Origin: Hydrogenophaga sp. A37
Lineage (GTDB): Bacteria; Pseudomonadota; Gammaproteobacteria; Burkholderiales; Burkholderiaceae_C
Length of the DNA: 34,104 bases
Direction of reading: 5' to 3'
Assembly (NCBI RefSeq): GCF_002001205.1
Contig: NZ_MUNZ01000140.1
Coordinates: 1 to 34,104 of the forward strand
The position numbers and the translations under genes were made by a program. This document shows, in pieces, positions 7,453-14,859 of this stretch. The notes under the pieces are model-generated. The model did not search any database and was not told the DNA's origin. It worked only from the letters and a program-made list of their open reading frames with translations. Each line of letters begins with the position of its first letter. Position 1 is the first letter of the stretch.

Positions 7453-8283
7453 ATGGACCTGAGCGAAACGATGGGGTCAATGCGGCAGTGGCTCGCGCCG
7501 CTGGACTGGGTGCTCTTCCGGTTGACCGACACCGAGGTCACCTTGGGGATGCTGGTGAAACTGGTGTTGCTGGGCGCGGCGCTCTTCTGGCTCGCCGGCG
7601 CGGTGCGACGCTGGCTCGCAGGGCGTGTGCTCGCGCGTTTCGATGTCGAGGAGGGAACGCGGCACGCCGTGGCGTCAATGACCCGTTACGTCGTGCTGGT
7701 GCTCGGCATGGTGCTGATCCTGCAGAACCTGGGCATCAACCTCGGCGCCTTGAGCTTGGTGGCTGGGGCCGTGGGCGTTGGTGTGGGCTTCGGGCTGCAG
7801 AACATCGTGAGCAACTTCATCAGCGGACTCATCATCATGCTGGAGCGCCCCATCAAGGTGGGTGACCGGGTGGAGGTGGCCAACGTGGAGGGCGTGGTGC
7901 ACGAGATCAGTGCCCGGCGCACCACGGTTGTGACCTCGGACAACGTGGCCATCCTGATTCCCAACCAGCGGTTCATTCTCGACAGCGTGGTCAATCTGGC
8001 CTACCTGGACGCACCTGTGCGCTTGCGTGTGGCGGCCTCGCTGGCGCCCGACTCGGACGCCGCGCAGGTCGAGCGCTTGTTGATCGAGGTCGCCCGCGAA
8101 CTCCCCGGCGTGATGGACACGCCGGCACCCCATGTGCTGTGGCGCTCGATCAGCACCGCCGCACGGGAGGTCGAGTTGGCGGTGTGGTTCGTGCCTGACC
8201 GCATCGCGCGCGATGCGTTGAAGAGCGAACTCAACCGGGCCATGGCACGGAGCTTTGCCGCGCATGACATCCGCTTCGCCTGA
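7453..8283 (+). CDS. Small-conductance mechanosensitive channel (MscS family)
   Basis: Inner-membrane channel of 276 residues that opens under membrane tension to release solutes during hypo-osmotic shock. Three membrane helices are visible: about 30-50, 72-95 and the pore-lining Gly/Ala-rich helix with GALSLVAGAVGVGVGFGLQN (about 97-116). The conserved beta domain follows (ERPIKVGDRVEV, then VVTSDNVAILIPNQ). Its length fits the short MscS type. The start at 7453 has only a weak ribosome site; the in-frame ATG at 7471 is an alternative. The last 20 bases overlap the ABC exporter gene, so the two are translationally linked. This suggests a shared envelope-stress role. Confidence 0.9.
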   Translation: MDLSETMGSMRQWLAPLDWVLFRLTDTEVTLGMLVKLVLLGAALFWLAGAVRRWLAGRVLARFDVEEGTRHAVASMTRYVVLVLGMVLILQNLGINLGALSLVAGAVGVGVGFGLQNIVSNFISGLIIMLERPIKVGDRVEVANVEGVVHEISARRTTVVTSDNVAILIPNQRFILDSVVNLAYLDAPVRLRVAASLAPDSDAAQVERLLIEVARELPGVMDTPAPHVLWRSISTAAREVELAVWFVPDRIARDALKSELNRAMARSFAAHDIRFA

Positions 8284-11065
8284 ATTTCCGACGGACCACG
8301 GGCCCCCGCCGGCCGGCCCACCGCCCTCACCGCCGGGCGCTGCGCCGCGGCCGTTGAAGGGCATTCTGCGGGCGCTCGGGAGAGCGGCCTGGCGCCACCG
8401 GCGCCGCACGCTGCTGGCGGTGCTGCTGCTGGTGCTGGCCAAGGTGGCCAGCGTCTGCGTGCCCCTGGTGCTGAAGGAAATCATCGACCGGTTCAGCGCG
8501 CCGGGCGCGCTGGCCACCGTGATGGGCCCGGGCGAGTCGGCCACGTTTCCGCAAGGTGCCCAGGTGGTCGTGTTGCCGGTGTTCCTGCTGATCGGTTACG
8601 CGGCGTTGCGCTTCTCGTCCACCGTGTTCACGGAGCTGCGCGACCTCTGCTTTGCGCGCGCCACGCTCGTCACCGTGGCCGACTTCGCGCAGCGCGCCCT
8701 GGTGCACCTGCACGCCATGGGCCCCCGCTTTCATCTGCAGCAGCAGATGGGTGCGCTGGTGAGGGATGTGGACCGGGGCACCGCCGCGCTCGGCTTCCTG
8801 CTCAGCGCCTTGTTGTTCACCCTGTTGCCCACCGTGGTGGAAATCGGCGCGGTGATCGCCATCATGGCGACCGCCTACGGTGGCGGGTTCGTGTTGATCC
8901 TGCTCGTCACCTTCTTCTCGTACGCCGTCTACACCGCCTTGATGACGGGGCGCCGTGTGCGCCTGCAGCGGCGCGTCAATGCGCTGGATTCCCGGGCCAA
9001 CGGCCTGCTGCTGGACAGCCTGGTCAACCAGGAGTCCGTTCGCGCCCACGCGAGCGCCGCGCACGAGACCTCAAGATACGCCAAGGCGCGGGGCGCCTGG
9101 GTGGAGCGCAGTGTGGACAACCAGACCGCGCTGTCGGCCCTGCACCTGGGACAGGGCGCGATCATCGCGGTCGGCATCGGCGCCATCATGTTGCTCGCGG
9201 GGCAGGGCACCGTGCGCGGCCAGATGACCGTGGGCGACCTGGTGCTGGTCAACACCTATGTGTTGCAGGTCTGCCTGCCGCTTAACGCCCTGGGCCAGCT
9301 GTACCGTGAGGCGCGCGACGCCCTGACCAACGCGGAGCGGCTCTGGGGCATGCTGGACACCCCGCCCGAGATCGTGGACAGCGCCCGGGCGCAGCCCCTG
9401 GTGGTCCAGCGCGGTGAGGTGATCTTCGAGCACGTGGACTTCGCCTACGAGCCCGGCCGCCAGGTGCTGTGGGATGTGAACTTCCGCATCGAACCGGGCC
9501 AGACGGTCGCCGTGGTGGGCGGCAGCGGCTCGGGGAAATCCACCCTGGCCCGGCTGCTGCTGCGCACCTACGATCCCCAGCGCGGCAGGGTGCTGGTGGA
9601 CGGCACCGACGTGAGCGGCGCCACCCTGGTCAGCCTGCGCGCGGCCATCGGCGTGGTGCCGCAGGACAGCACCCTGTTCAACGAAACCATCGCCTACAAC
9701 ATCGCCTATGGCCGCCTCGGTGCCAGCATGGCCGAGGTGATCGAGGCGGCCCGTGCGGCGCAGGTGGACGAGTTCATCCACGCGCTGCCCCAGCAATACG
9801 ACACCGTGGTGGGCGAGCGCGGCATGAAGTTGTCGGGGGGTGAAAAACAACGCATCGCCATTGCGCGGGCCTTCCTCAAGAACGCCCCCATCATGATCCT
9901 GGACGAGGCCACCTCGGCACTCGACACGCGCTCCGAGCGGGCCATCCAGGGCCAGCTCGACCGCATCTCGCAGGGCCGCACCACCCTGGTCATCGCGCAC
10001 CGGCTCTCCACCATCGTGGATGCCGACCGCATCCTGGTGCTCGACCGGGGCCGCATCGTGGAGCAGGGGCGCCACGAGCAGCTCATCGAGCAGGGTGGCC
10101 TGTACACCCAGCTGTGGGACCTGCAGCGCCAGAAGCAGGCCTTCGACCGGCTGGAGCGGCGGCTGGCGCGCCAGCCCGTGAACCTCGCCGTGATGCTGGC
10201 CAACGTGATCGATGGTCTGCGGCCCCGGCTGGATGCGCGGGCCATTCAGCTGTACACCGTGATCGATCTCGACAACGCGCGCGTGGCGGGCGATCCCGGC
10301 GTGTTGTCCCAGGTCATCTGGGACCTGTGCTCGCACGCCGTGGACGCGACGCCGCAGAGCGGGCGCATGGAACTGCGCCTCGAACGCCTGGACGGCCGTG
10401 TGCGCCTTACGGTGACAGATGGCCGGCATGCCGCGAACGGCGAGCCGCTCACGTCGTCGTCGGAAGCGCCGGCGATGGACCCGCTGGTCCTGCGCTCCGC
10501 GATCGAGCGCCAGGGCGGGCAATTCACCCTGGAGCCCGCCAGCGCCGTCCAGGGCATGCGGTCCCTCATCGACCTGCCTTTGCAGGCGGTGGACGCGCCC
10601 TCGTCGCCCGTGGTGGTGAAGACCGGTCCCGAAGCCCGCCGCGACGGCCAACGCCTCACCGCGCTCAACGTGATGATCGTGGACGACAACCCGATGGCCC
10701 GTGAAGCGCTGGAAGCGGTGATGAGCGCCGAGGGCGCGCATCCGGTGGCGTTTGCCACGGGTGGGGACGCTGTGCGATGGGTGGACAGCCAGCCGCTGGA
10801 CGAATGGCCCCGGGTGTTGATCTGCGACGTGGTGCTCGGCGAGGAAGACGGCTACACCGTGGTGCGGCGCATCCGCCAGATCGAGGTCCACCGCGGTGTG
10901 CCGCTGGCCCAGCGCATGTACGCCGTGGCCCTGACCGGCGCCACACGGCCCGAAAACCGCGTGCGCGCACTCATGTCGGGTTTCCAGTTGCACATGAGCA
11001 AGCCCGTCGCGCCCGAGGAACTGGTGGCCACCCTGGCCACGCTCACGCGCCCCTCCCAGGCGTAG
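8264..11065 (+). CDS. Atm1-like ABC exporter fused to HATPase-like and receiver domains
   Basis: Protein of 933 residues with an unusual domain order. Residues about 45-360 are an ABC exporter membrane domain. The nucleotide-binding domain (about 380-620) has Walker A GGSGSGKS (419-426), signature LSGGEKQR (523-530), Walker B IMILDE (543-548) and an H-loop in VIAHRLST; it most resembles the Atm1/HMT1 metal-thiol exporter group. Residues about 640-780 resemble a histidine-kinase ATPase domain, but both N-box Asn are replaced (D687, H691) and no DxGxG box remains. No phosphorylatable-His domain is visible. Residues about 800-930 form a complete receiver with acidic pair VDD, phospho-acceptor D855, T in VALTG and K913. 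I infer an exporter whose activity is tuned by phosphorylation. The ATG at 8264 was chosen over TTG at 8255 because GGAGC lies 10 bases upstream. Its TAG stop abuts a MITE-like repeat. Confidence 0.88.
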   Translation: MTSASPEFPTDHGPPPAGPPPSPPGAAPRPLKGILRALGRAAWRHRRRTLLAVLLLVLAKVASVCVPLVLKEIIDRFSAPGALATVMGPGESATFPQGAQVVVLPVFLLIGYAALRFSSTVFTELRDLCFARATLVTVADFAQRALVHLHAMGPRFHLQQQMGALVRDVDRGTAALGFLLSALLFTLLPTVVEIGAVIAIMATAYGGGFVLILLVTFFSYAVYTALMTGRRVRLQRRVNALDSRANGLLLDSLVNQESVRAHASAAHETSRYAKARGAWVERSVDNQTALSALHLGQGAIIAVGIGAIMLLAGQGTVRGQMTVGDLVLVNTYVLQVCLPLNALGQLYREARDALTNAERLWGMLDTPPEIVDSARAQPLVVQRGEVIFEHVDFAYEPGRQVLWDVNFRIEPGQTVAVVGGSGSGKSTLARLLLRTYDPQRGRVLVDGTDVSGATLVSLRAAIGVVPQDSTLFNETIAYNIAYGRLGASMAEVIEAARAAQVDEFIHALPQQYDTVVGERGMKLSGGEKQRIAIARAFLKNAPIMILDEATSALDTRSERAIQGQLDRISQGRTTLVIAHRLSTIVDADRILVLDRGRIVEQGRHEQLIEQGGLYTQLWDLQRQKQAFDRLERRLARQPVNLAVMLANVIDGLRPRLDARAIQLYTVIDLDNARVAGDPGVLSQVIWDLCSHAVDATPQSGRMELRLERLDGRVRLTVTDGRHAANGEPLTSSSEAPAMDPLVLRSAIERQGGQFTLEPASAVQGMRSLIDLPLQAVDAPSSPVVVKTGPEARRDGQRLTALNVMIVDDNPMAREALEAVMSAEGAHPVAFATGGDAVRWVDSQPLDEWPRVLICDVVLGEEDGYTVVRRIRQIEVHRGVPLAQRMYAVALTGATRPENRVRALMSGFQLHMSKPVAPEELVATLATLTRPSQA

Positions 11066-11227
11066 GGCAACGCTGAACAAGTCCCTCGTGGCGCGGGCAT
11101 CCTGCTCTCGGGCGGTCTGCGGCGTTGCAAAGCCTCGCCGGGCCGCCCGGCCCGTCTGCGTTTTGCGCCTTGCAGCCCATCCCGACAGCAGGCGCCCGCA
11201 TCCACGGGGACCTACTCAGCGTCGCCC
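11065..11227. mobile_element. MITE-like palindromic element flanked by TA
   Basis: Imperfect palindrome of 163 bases. The left end (11065-11085) starts GGGCAACGCTGAAC; the reverse complement of the right end (11207-11227) starts GGGCGACGCTGAGT. The outer 21 bases match at 17 positions, and similarity continues inward (GTGG..CGGGC..CTGCT.TCGGG). The element is bounded by TA on both sides (11063-11064 and 11228-11229), as expected for the TA target duplication of IS630/Tc1-mariner elements. It has no open frame, so it would be a non-autonomous derivative. Its first base completes the TAG stop of the ABC gene; deleting the element and one TA would also leave TAG, so the protein end is unchanged. 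Confidence 0.7.
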
Positions 11228-11304
11228 TAGGCAACAAATGCCGAAACGTCCGCGCATCCGTACGGCTTGCGGCAATTTCTTCGCCGCCATTGGACAGCGT
11301 GATA

Positions 11305-11402
11305 CGGGCTTGCCATCAAAGTGAGAACAAGGCGCGAGCTGCAGACAGTGCTACAGCACGGCAAGGCGAAGCAACGCAGTGATCGCTTTGATGGCAGGCC
11401 CG
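11305..11402. repeat. 98-base inverted-repeat unit
   Basis: The ends form a 20-base imperfect inverted repeat. The left end (11305-11324) starts CGGGCTTGCCATCAAAG, and the reverse complement of the right end (11383-11402) starts CGGGCCTGCCATCAAAG. A short inner palindrome GTGCTACAGCAC lies at 11348-11359. The look is that of an interspersed intergenic palindromic repeat; I have a sense of having seen similar units in beta-proteobacteria but could not check. A sigma-54 motif begins three bases beyond its right end. Confidence 0.6.
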
Positions 11403-11404
11403 AC

Positions 11405-11420
11405 GGGCATGCAGCTTGCC
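11405..11420 (+). promoter_or_regulatory. Sigma-54 promoter of the Gly/Gln-rich protein gene
   Basis: GGGCATGCAGCTTGCC has GGCATG-N4-TTGC with correct GG (11406-11407) to GC (11418-11419) spacing. The predicted start is near 11431, about 50 bases before the ATG at 11483. It sits immediately right of the 98-base repeat. Confidence 0.65.
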
Positions 11421-11482
11421 GTGATGTCACAGGGTCGTCGGTCGGCGACCTGCATGTTTTCACTGTTATGAAAGGACATCAC

Positions 11483-12259
11483 ATGGCACAGCATGACGAC
11501 CGTTCCCGCCGCAACGAACCGCGCAGGCAGGAACAGCAGGACCAGTACAGCGGTGGCTCGGGAGGCTCTCGCAGCCGCGCTGGCAGCAACCACGGCGACT
11601 GGCGCCCTGATCCGGGCCGGCAGATGTCGGGTTACGACGAAGCGAACTTCTCACAGGGTGGCCCGGGTGGATGGAGCGAGCCCGACCACGGTGGCCAGGG
11701 CGGCTACGGCGGTCAGGGCGGCTATGGCGAACAATTTGGTGGCGGCCAAGGGCGCTATGGATCGGGGCAGGGCCCATCGGGCGGACAAGGCTATGAAGGC
11801 CGTGAACCGCAAGGTTTTGGTGGCCAGCGTGGCCAGGGCTATAGCGGCCAAGGCGGCCAAGGCTTTGGCGGCCAGGGTTATGGCGGCGGCCAGGGTTACG
11901 GTGCCCAAGGCGGCCAGGGCTATGGTGGCCAGAGCGGTCAGGGCTCCTATGGCTCGCGCGGCGGCCAGGGCGGTGAGTGGGGCGGCGAATGGGGTGGTCA
12001 GGGCAGTGCCCACGGCTCCCAGCAGCACCACGATCCCGACTACAGCCAGTGGCGCGCCGAGCAGATGCGCATGCTGGACGACGACTACCAGTCCTGGCGC
12101 CAGGACCGCTACAAGAAATTCGCCGATGAGTTTTCCGGGTGGCGCAGCCAACGCGGCAGCAGCAGCGGCTCGCAACGCTCGGGCGATGCTTCCAGCGGTT
12201 CCGGCGGTTCCGACGGCACGTCGAACGGCTCTTCAAGCGGCTCCAAGACGTCGAAGTAA
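11483..12259 (+). CDS. Gly/Gln/Tyr-rich low-complexity protein with WR-motif tail
   Basis: Protein of 258 residues with no recognised catalytic domain. Residues about 60-205 are built from degenerate GGQGYGGQGG-type repeats with scattered Tyr and Phe. This makes a disordered, prion-like stretch whose composition resembles proteins that form condensates or gels. A charged segment (about 212-247) then repeats a Trp-Arg pattern (YSQWRAEQMRMLDDDYQSWR, later DEFSGWRSQRG) and looks helical. A Ser/Gly-rich tail follows. There is no signal peptide and no membrane segment. The start at 11483 is supported by AAAGGAC about 7 bases upstream; an in-frame ATG at 11468 has none. A sigma-54 motif precedes it. 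The function is unknown; a stress or desiccation role is only a guess from context. Confidence 0.82.
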   Translation: MAQHDDRSRRNEPRRQEQQDQYSGGSGGSRSRAGSNHGDWRPDPGRQMSGYDEANFSQGGPGGWSEPDHGGQGGYGGQGGYGEQFGGGQGRYGSGQGPSGGQGYEGREPQGFGGQRGQGYSGQGGQGFGGQGYGGGQGYGAQGGQGYGGQSGQGSYGSRGGQGGEWGGEWGGQGSAHGSQQHHDPDYSQWRAEQMRMLDDDYQSWRQDRYKKFADEFSGWRSQRGSSSGSQRSGDASSGSGGSDGTSNGSSSGSKTSK

Positions 12260-12310
12260 ACCCGCTGGGTGACCCTTCTTCGCCTTCTTTGCACAGCGAT
12301 GCCTGTGCAC

Positions 12311-12339
12311 GGCAGTGGCCCCAGAGCGGGGCCACTGCC
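12311..12339 (+). terminator. Perfect 12-bp hairpin between two genes
   Basis: GGCAGTGGCCCC (12311-12322) pairs perfectly with GGGGCCACTGCC (12328-12339) across a five-base loop AGAGC. No clear U-run follows, so it may be a weak terminator, an mRNA-stabilising hairpin, or an attenuator between the upstream Gly-rich gene and the gene at 12369. Confidence 0.55.
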
Positions 12340-12368
12340 ATGTTCGCTTCCAGCAACAGGAGATCGCC

Positions 12369-12839
12369 ATGTCCCCTCGCAGCAGATTCGTTGACCGCGA
12401 CGCCGCGCAGAGCGCCGTGTCGCTGGCCCGGCCCGCCATCGAGGCCGCCTTGCGGGACGCGGCGATCAGTGGGCAGCATGTGCTGCACCTGGTGGTGCTC
12501 GACCCCTCCGCGCGGCCCGGCACCTGTGCGTTTCAGGAAGCGGTGCTGCTGGAGTGCACGATCGGCAACCAGGACACCCAGGGGTGGGACGCCGACTACG
12601 CCGCCTTCGCGCGCGACAAGGCCGCGCTCAGCTGGCGCCACGGCATGGACAGCCGGCGCCTGCAGTTGATGGAGCCGCACCGGCTCGCTCACGACGATGG
12701 CCTGTTGTGGGGTGGCGTGTGGCTCGACGGCATCGTCGTCGCGGCCAGTGGCGCCATGCCGCAGTGGGACGAAGCGTTCTCCGCCTGGGTCGCGATCAAT
12801 GTGCGTGCCATCGCCTACGAACGCGCCGTGGCCGGCTAG
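12369..12839 (+). CDS. Hypothetical protein, distantly GlcG/HbpS-like
   Basis: Soluble protein of 156 residues with no signal peptide or membrane segment. I do not recognise a family with confidence. The pattern of an N-terminal helix (AVSLARPAIEAALRDA), a hydrophobic strand (VLHLVVLDPS), and a later GGVWLDGIVVAASGAMPQWDE block recalls the GlcG/HbpS fold, in which a GG..DG..VGA.GVSG..QDE pattern recurs. The match is loose. The start is fixed by AGGAG six bases upstream. It lies between the Gly/Gln-rich protein and the glycosyltransferase operon. A sigma-54 promoter begins 29 bases after its stop, so it is probably transcribed with the upstream gene or alone. Confidence 0.75.
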   Translation: MSPRSRFVDRDAAQSAVSLARPAIEAALRDAAISGQHVLHLVVLDPSARPGTCAFQEAVLLECTIGNQDTQGWDADYAAFARDKAALSWRHGMDSRRLQLMEPHRLAHDDGLLWGGVWLDGIVVAASGAMPQWDEAFSAWVAINVRAIAYERAVAG

Positions 12840-12867
12840 GGACCTGCGCGGCGGGGCAGGCGCAAGA

Positions 12868-12883
12868 CGGCACGTCGTTTGCC
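12868..12883 (+). promoter_or_regulatory. Sigma-54 promoter of the glycosyltransferase operon
   Basis: CGGCACGTCGTTTGCC is an essentially perfect match to GGCACG-N4-TTGC, with GG at 12869-12870 and GC at 12881-12882. The predicted start is near 12894, giving a leader of about 23 bases with a GAAGG ribosome site before the ATG at 12917. It is one of the best such sites in the window. Confidence 0.8.
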
Positions 12884-12916
12884 TGTTCGGGCCAGTTCCA
12901 CCCGAAGGCCATCCAC

Positions 12917-14218
12917 ATGAAACACCCTCCATTGCGGGTCCTGATGATCAGTGAGCACGCGTCGCCATTGGCGTTGGCGGGCAGCACCGATGCCGGCGGC
13001 CAGAACATCTACGTAGACAACATCGCCCGCCAACTGGCCGCAGACGGTCACCACGTCGATGTGCTGACCCGGCGCGACGACCCCGGGCTTCCCGCCGTGG
13101 TGCCGTTCGCCCGAGGGGCGCGCGTGTGGCATGTGGACGCGGGGCCGCCCAACCAGGTGCCCAAAGAGAAGCTGATGGACTGCATGCCCGATTTCGCCGC
13201 CAAGGCGTGGCGCATGCTGCGGGCGCAGGCCCCCTACGACGTGATCCACGCCAACTTCTTCATGTCCGGATGGGTCGGCCTGCAGTTGCGGGCCCGGCTG
13301 CGGGCGCCCCTGGTCACCACCTTCCATGCCTTGGGCCTGGTGCGGCGTGCGCACCAGGGCGCGGCCGACGAATTTCCGCCCGCGCGCATCGCCATAGAGC
13401 AGCAATTGGTGGCGTCATCCGACCGGGTCATCGCCGAATGCCCGCAGGACCGCCACGACCTGCAGCACCTGTATGGCGCCGTGCCCCGGCGCATCCGCCT
13501 GGTGCCCTGCGGGGTCGATACTCAGCAGTTCCGGCCCGGTGCCCGTCAGGAGGCGCGCCAGCGGCTGGGCTTGCAGCACGACGAATTCATCGTGCTGCAG
13601 CTGGGGCGGCTGGTGCCGCGCAAGGGCATCGACAACGTGATCCAGGCCATGGCGCTGGTGCCGGCCGAGGTGCCGGCGCGCCTGGTGGTGGTGGGCGGCG
13701 GGTCGGAGCAGCCGGACCCGGCCATCACGCCCGAGATCGGGCGGCTGCAGGCCGTGGCCGCGTCCGCCGGGGTGGCGCACCGTGTGACCTTCGTCGGCCG
13801 GCGCGGCCGTGATGCGCTGCGCGACTGGTATGTGGCCGCCGACGTGTTCGTGACCACGCCCTGGTACGAACCCTTCGGCATCACGCCGCTGGAGGCCATG
13901 GCGTGCGGCACGCCCGTGATCGGCAGCGATGTGGGTGGCGTGCGCTACACGGTGCAGGACGGCATCACCGGTTTCCTGGTGCCGCCCAAGGACCCCGCGG
14001 CCGTGGCCGAGCGCTTGATGACGCTGCAGCGGCAACCGCTGCTGGCGCGGGCACTCGGGCATGCTGGCGTCGCGCGGGTGCAGGCGGCATTCACCTGGGA
14101 CCACGTGGCCCGGCAACTGGCCGGCGTGTACGCGCAATTGCAGGTCGCCCGGCCCGAACGGCGCGAGCGGGTGCGGCCCCGGCCGTCGTCGGGGCTGCTG
14201 CAAGCGGAGGCGCCATGA
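12917..14218 (+). CDS. Glycosyltransferase family 4
   Basis: Retaining GT-B glycosyltransferase of 433 residues. The N-terminal acceptor domain begins LRVLMISEHASPLA and contains the family-typical GGQNIYVDNIARQL. The C-terminal donor domain carries LGRLVPRKGIDNVI and the E-x7-E block EPFGITPLEAMACGTPVIGSDVGG. The overall look is closest to MshA/sucrose-phosphate-synthase-like GT4 enzymes, which use nucleotide sugars. It leads the plus-strand glycan operon. Its stop overlaps the gmhB ATG by four bases. A near-consensus sigma-54 promoter lies just upstream. Donor and acceptor cannot be read from the sequence; location next to heptose genes suggests LPS core or exopolysaccharide assembly. Confidence 0.88.
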   Translation: MKHPPLRVLMISEHASPLALAGSTDAGGQNIYVDNIARQLAADGHHVDVLTRRDDPGLPAVVPFARGARVWHVDAGPPNQVPKEKLMDCMPDFAAKAWRMLRAQAPYDVIHANFFMSGWVGLQLRARLRAPLVTTFHALGLVRRAHQGAADEFPPARIAIEQQLVASSDRVIAECPQDRHDLQHLYGAVPRRIRLVPCGVDTQQFRPGARQEARQRLGLQHDEFIVLQLGRLVPRKGIDNVIQAMALVPAEVPARLVVVGGGSEQPDPAITPEIGRLQAVAASAGVAHRVTFVGRRGRDALRDWYVAADVFVTTPWYEPFGITPLEAMACGTPVIGSDVGGVRYTVQDGITGFLVPPKDPAAVAERLMTLQRQPLLARALGHAGVARVQAAFTWDHVARQLAGVYAQLQVARPERRERVRPRPSSGLLQAEAP

Positions 14219-14859
14219 GCGGAGCGCCGGGCCGCTCCCAAGCGAGCTCGCACCGCAGCCCGTCGGGCGAAGGTGATTCAGTGAGCTCTGAGCGGCGCGC
14301 AGCGGTGTTCGTGGACAAGGACGGCACCTTGGTGGAGAACGTGCCCTACAACGTGGACCCCGCCTTGCTGAGGTTCGAAAGTGGTGCCCTGGAAGCCTTG
14401 GCGGCCTTGAACAGCGCTGGCTTTTCCATCTTCATCGTCACCAACCAGAGCGGACTGGCCCGAGGGTACTTTTCGCTGCGTGCGTTCGAAGCGCTGCGGT
14501 ATTTGCTGCAACAGCGCCTGCTCGACGAGGCCGGGGTCGACCTGGAGGGCTTCTACTTCTGCCCGCACGCACCGGATCTGAAGGGTGGACCGACCTGCCT
14601 CTGCCGAAAGCCCATGCCCGGCATGCTGTCCCGCGCGGCCAGCACGCATCGGCTGGACCTGACGCGGTCATGGATGGTGGGCGACACGCTCGACGACGTG
14701 GAGGCCGGGCGCCGCGCGGGCTGCCGCAGCATCCTCTACGACTCGGGTGGGGAAACCGTCTGGCGCAGTGCGCCGCTGCGACAGCCCCACGCCAAGGTGT
14801 CGTCGTGGGATCAGGTGGTGCGGACCATCCTGGACGAGGCCGACCTCGGGCGCGCATGA
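14215..14859 (+). CDS. gmhB: D-glycero-D-manno-heptose 1,7-bisphosphate phosphatase
   Basis: HAD-family phosphatase of 214 residues that removes the 7-phosphate from heptose 1,7-bisphosphate, the step between the HldA kinase and the HldC adenylyltransferase. The catalytic DxD is D34 and D36 in FVDKDGTL. The zinc loop typical of GmhB is complete: C116, H118, C128 and C130 in CPHAP...CLC. The third HAD motif VGDTLDDVEAG is present. The first 25 residues are a Ser-rich extension not usual in the family. The ATG at 14215 has GGAGG five bases upstream and an ATGA overlap with the GT4 stop, but a GTG at 14281 could give the core protein. Its own stop overlaps the next gene by four bases. Confidence 0.9.
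   Translation: MSGAPGRSQASSHRSPSGEGDSVSSERRAAVFVDKDGTLVENVPYNVDPALLRFESGALEALAALNSAGFSIFIVTNQSGLARGYFSLRAFEALRYLLQQRLLDEAGVDLEGFYFCPHAPDLKGGPTCLCRKPMPGMLSRAASTHRLDLTRSWMVGDTLDDVEAGRRAGCRSILYDSGGETVWRSAPLRQPHAKVSSWDQVVRTILDEADLGRA

Noticed and set aside
9071..11080. Open frame of 669 codons on the minus strand opposite the ABC exporter
   Set aside because: His/Gln/Gly-biased translation with no domains, fully antisense to a gene with clear catalytic motifs.
11470..12300. CRISPR-like or tandem DNA repeat in the Gly/Gln-rich gene
   Set aside because: The repeats are irregular in length, in frame, and follow codons for Gly, Gln and Tyr; they are protein repeats, not spaced direct repeats.
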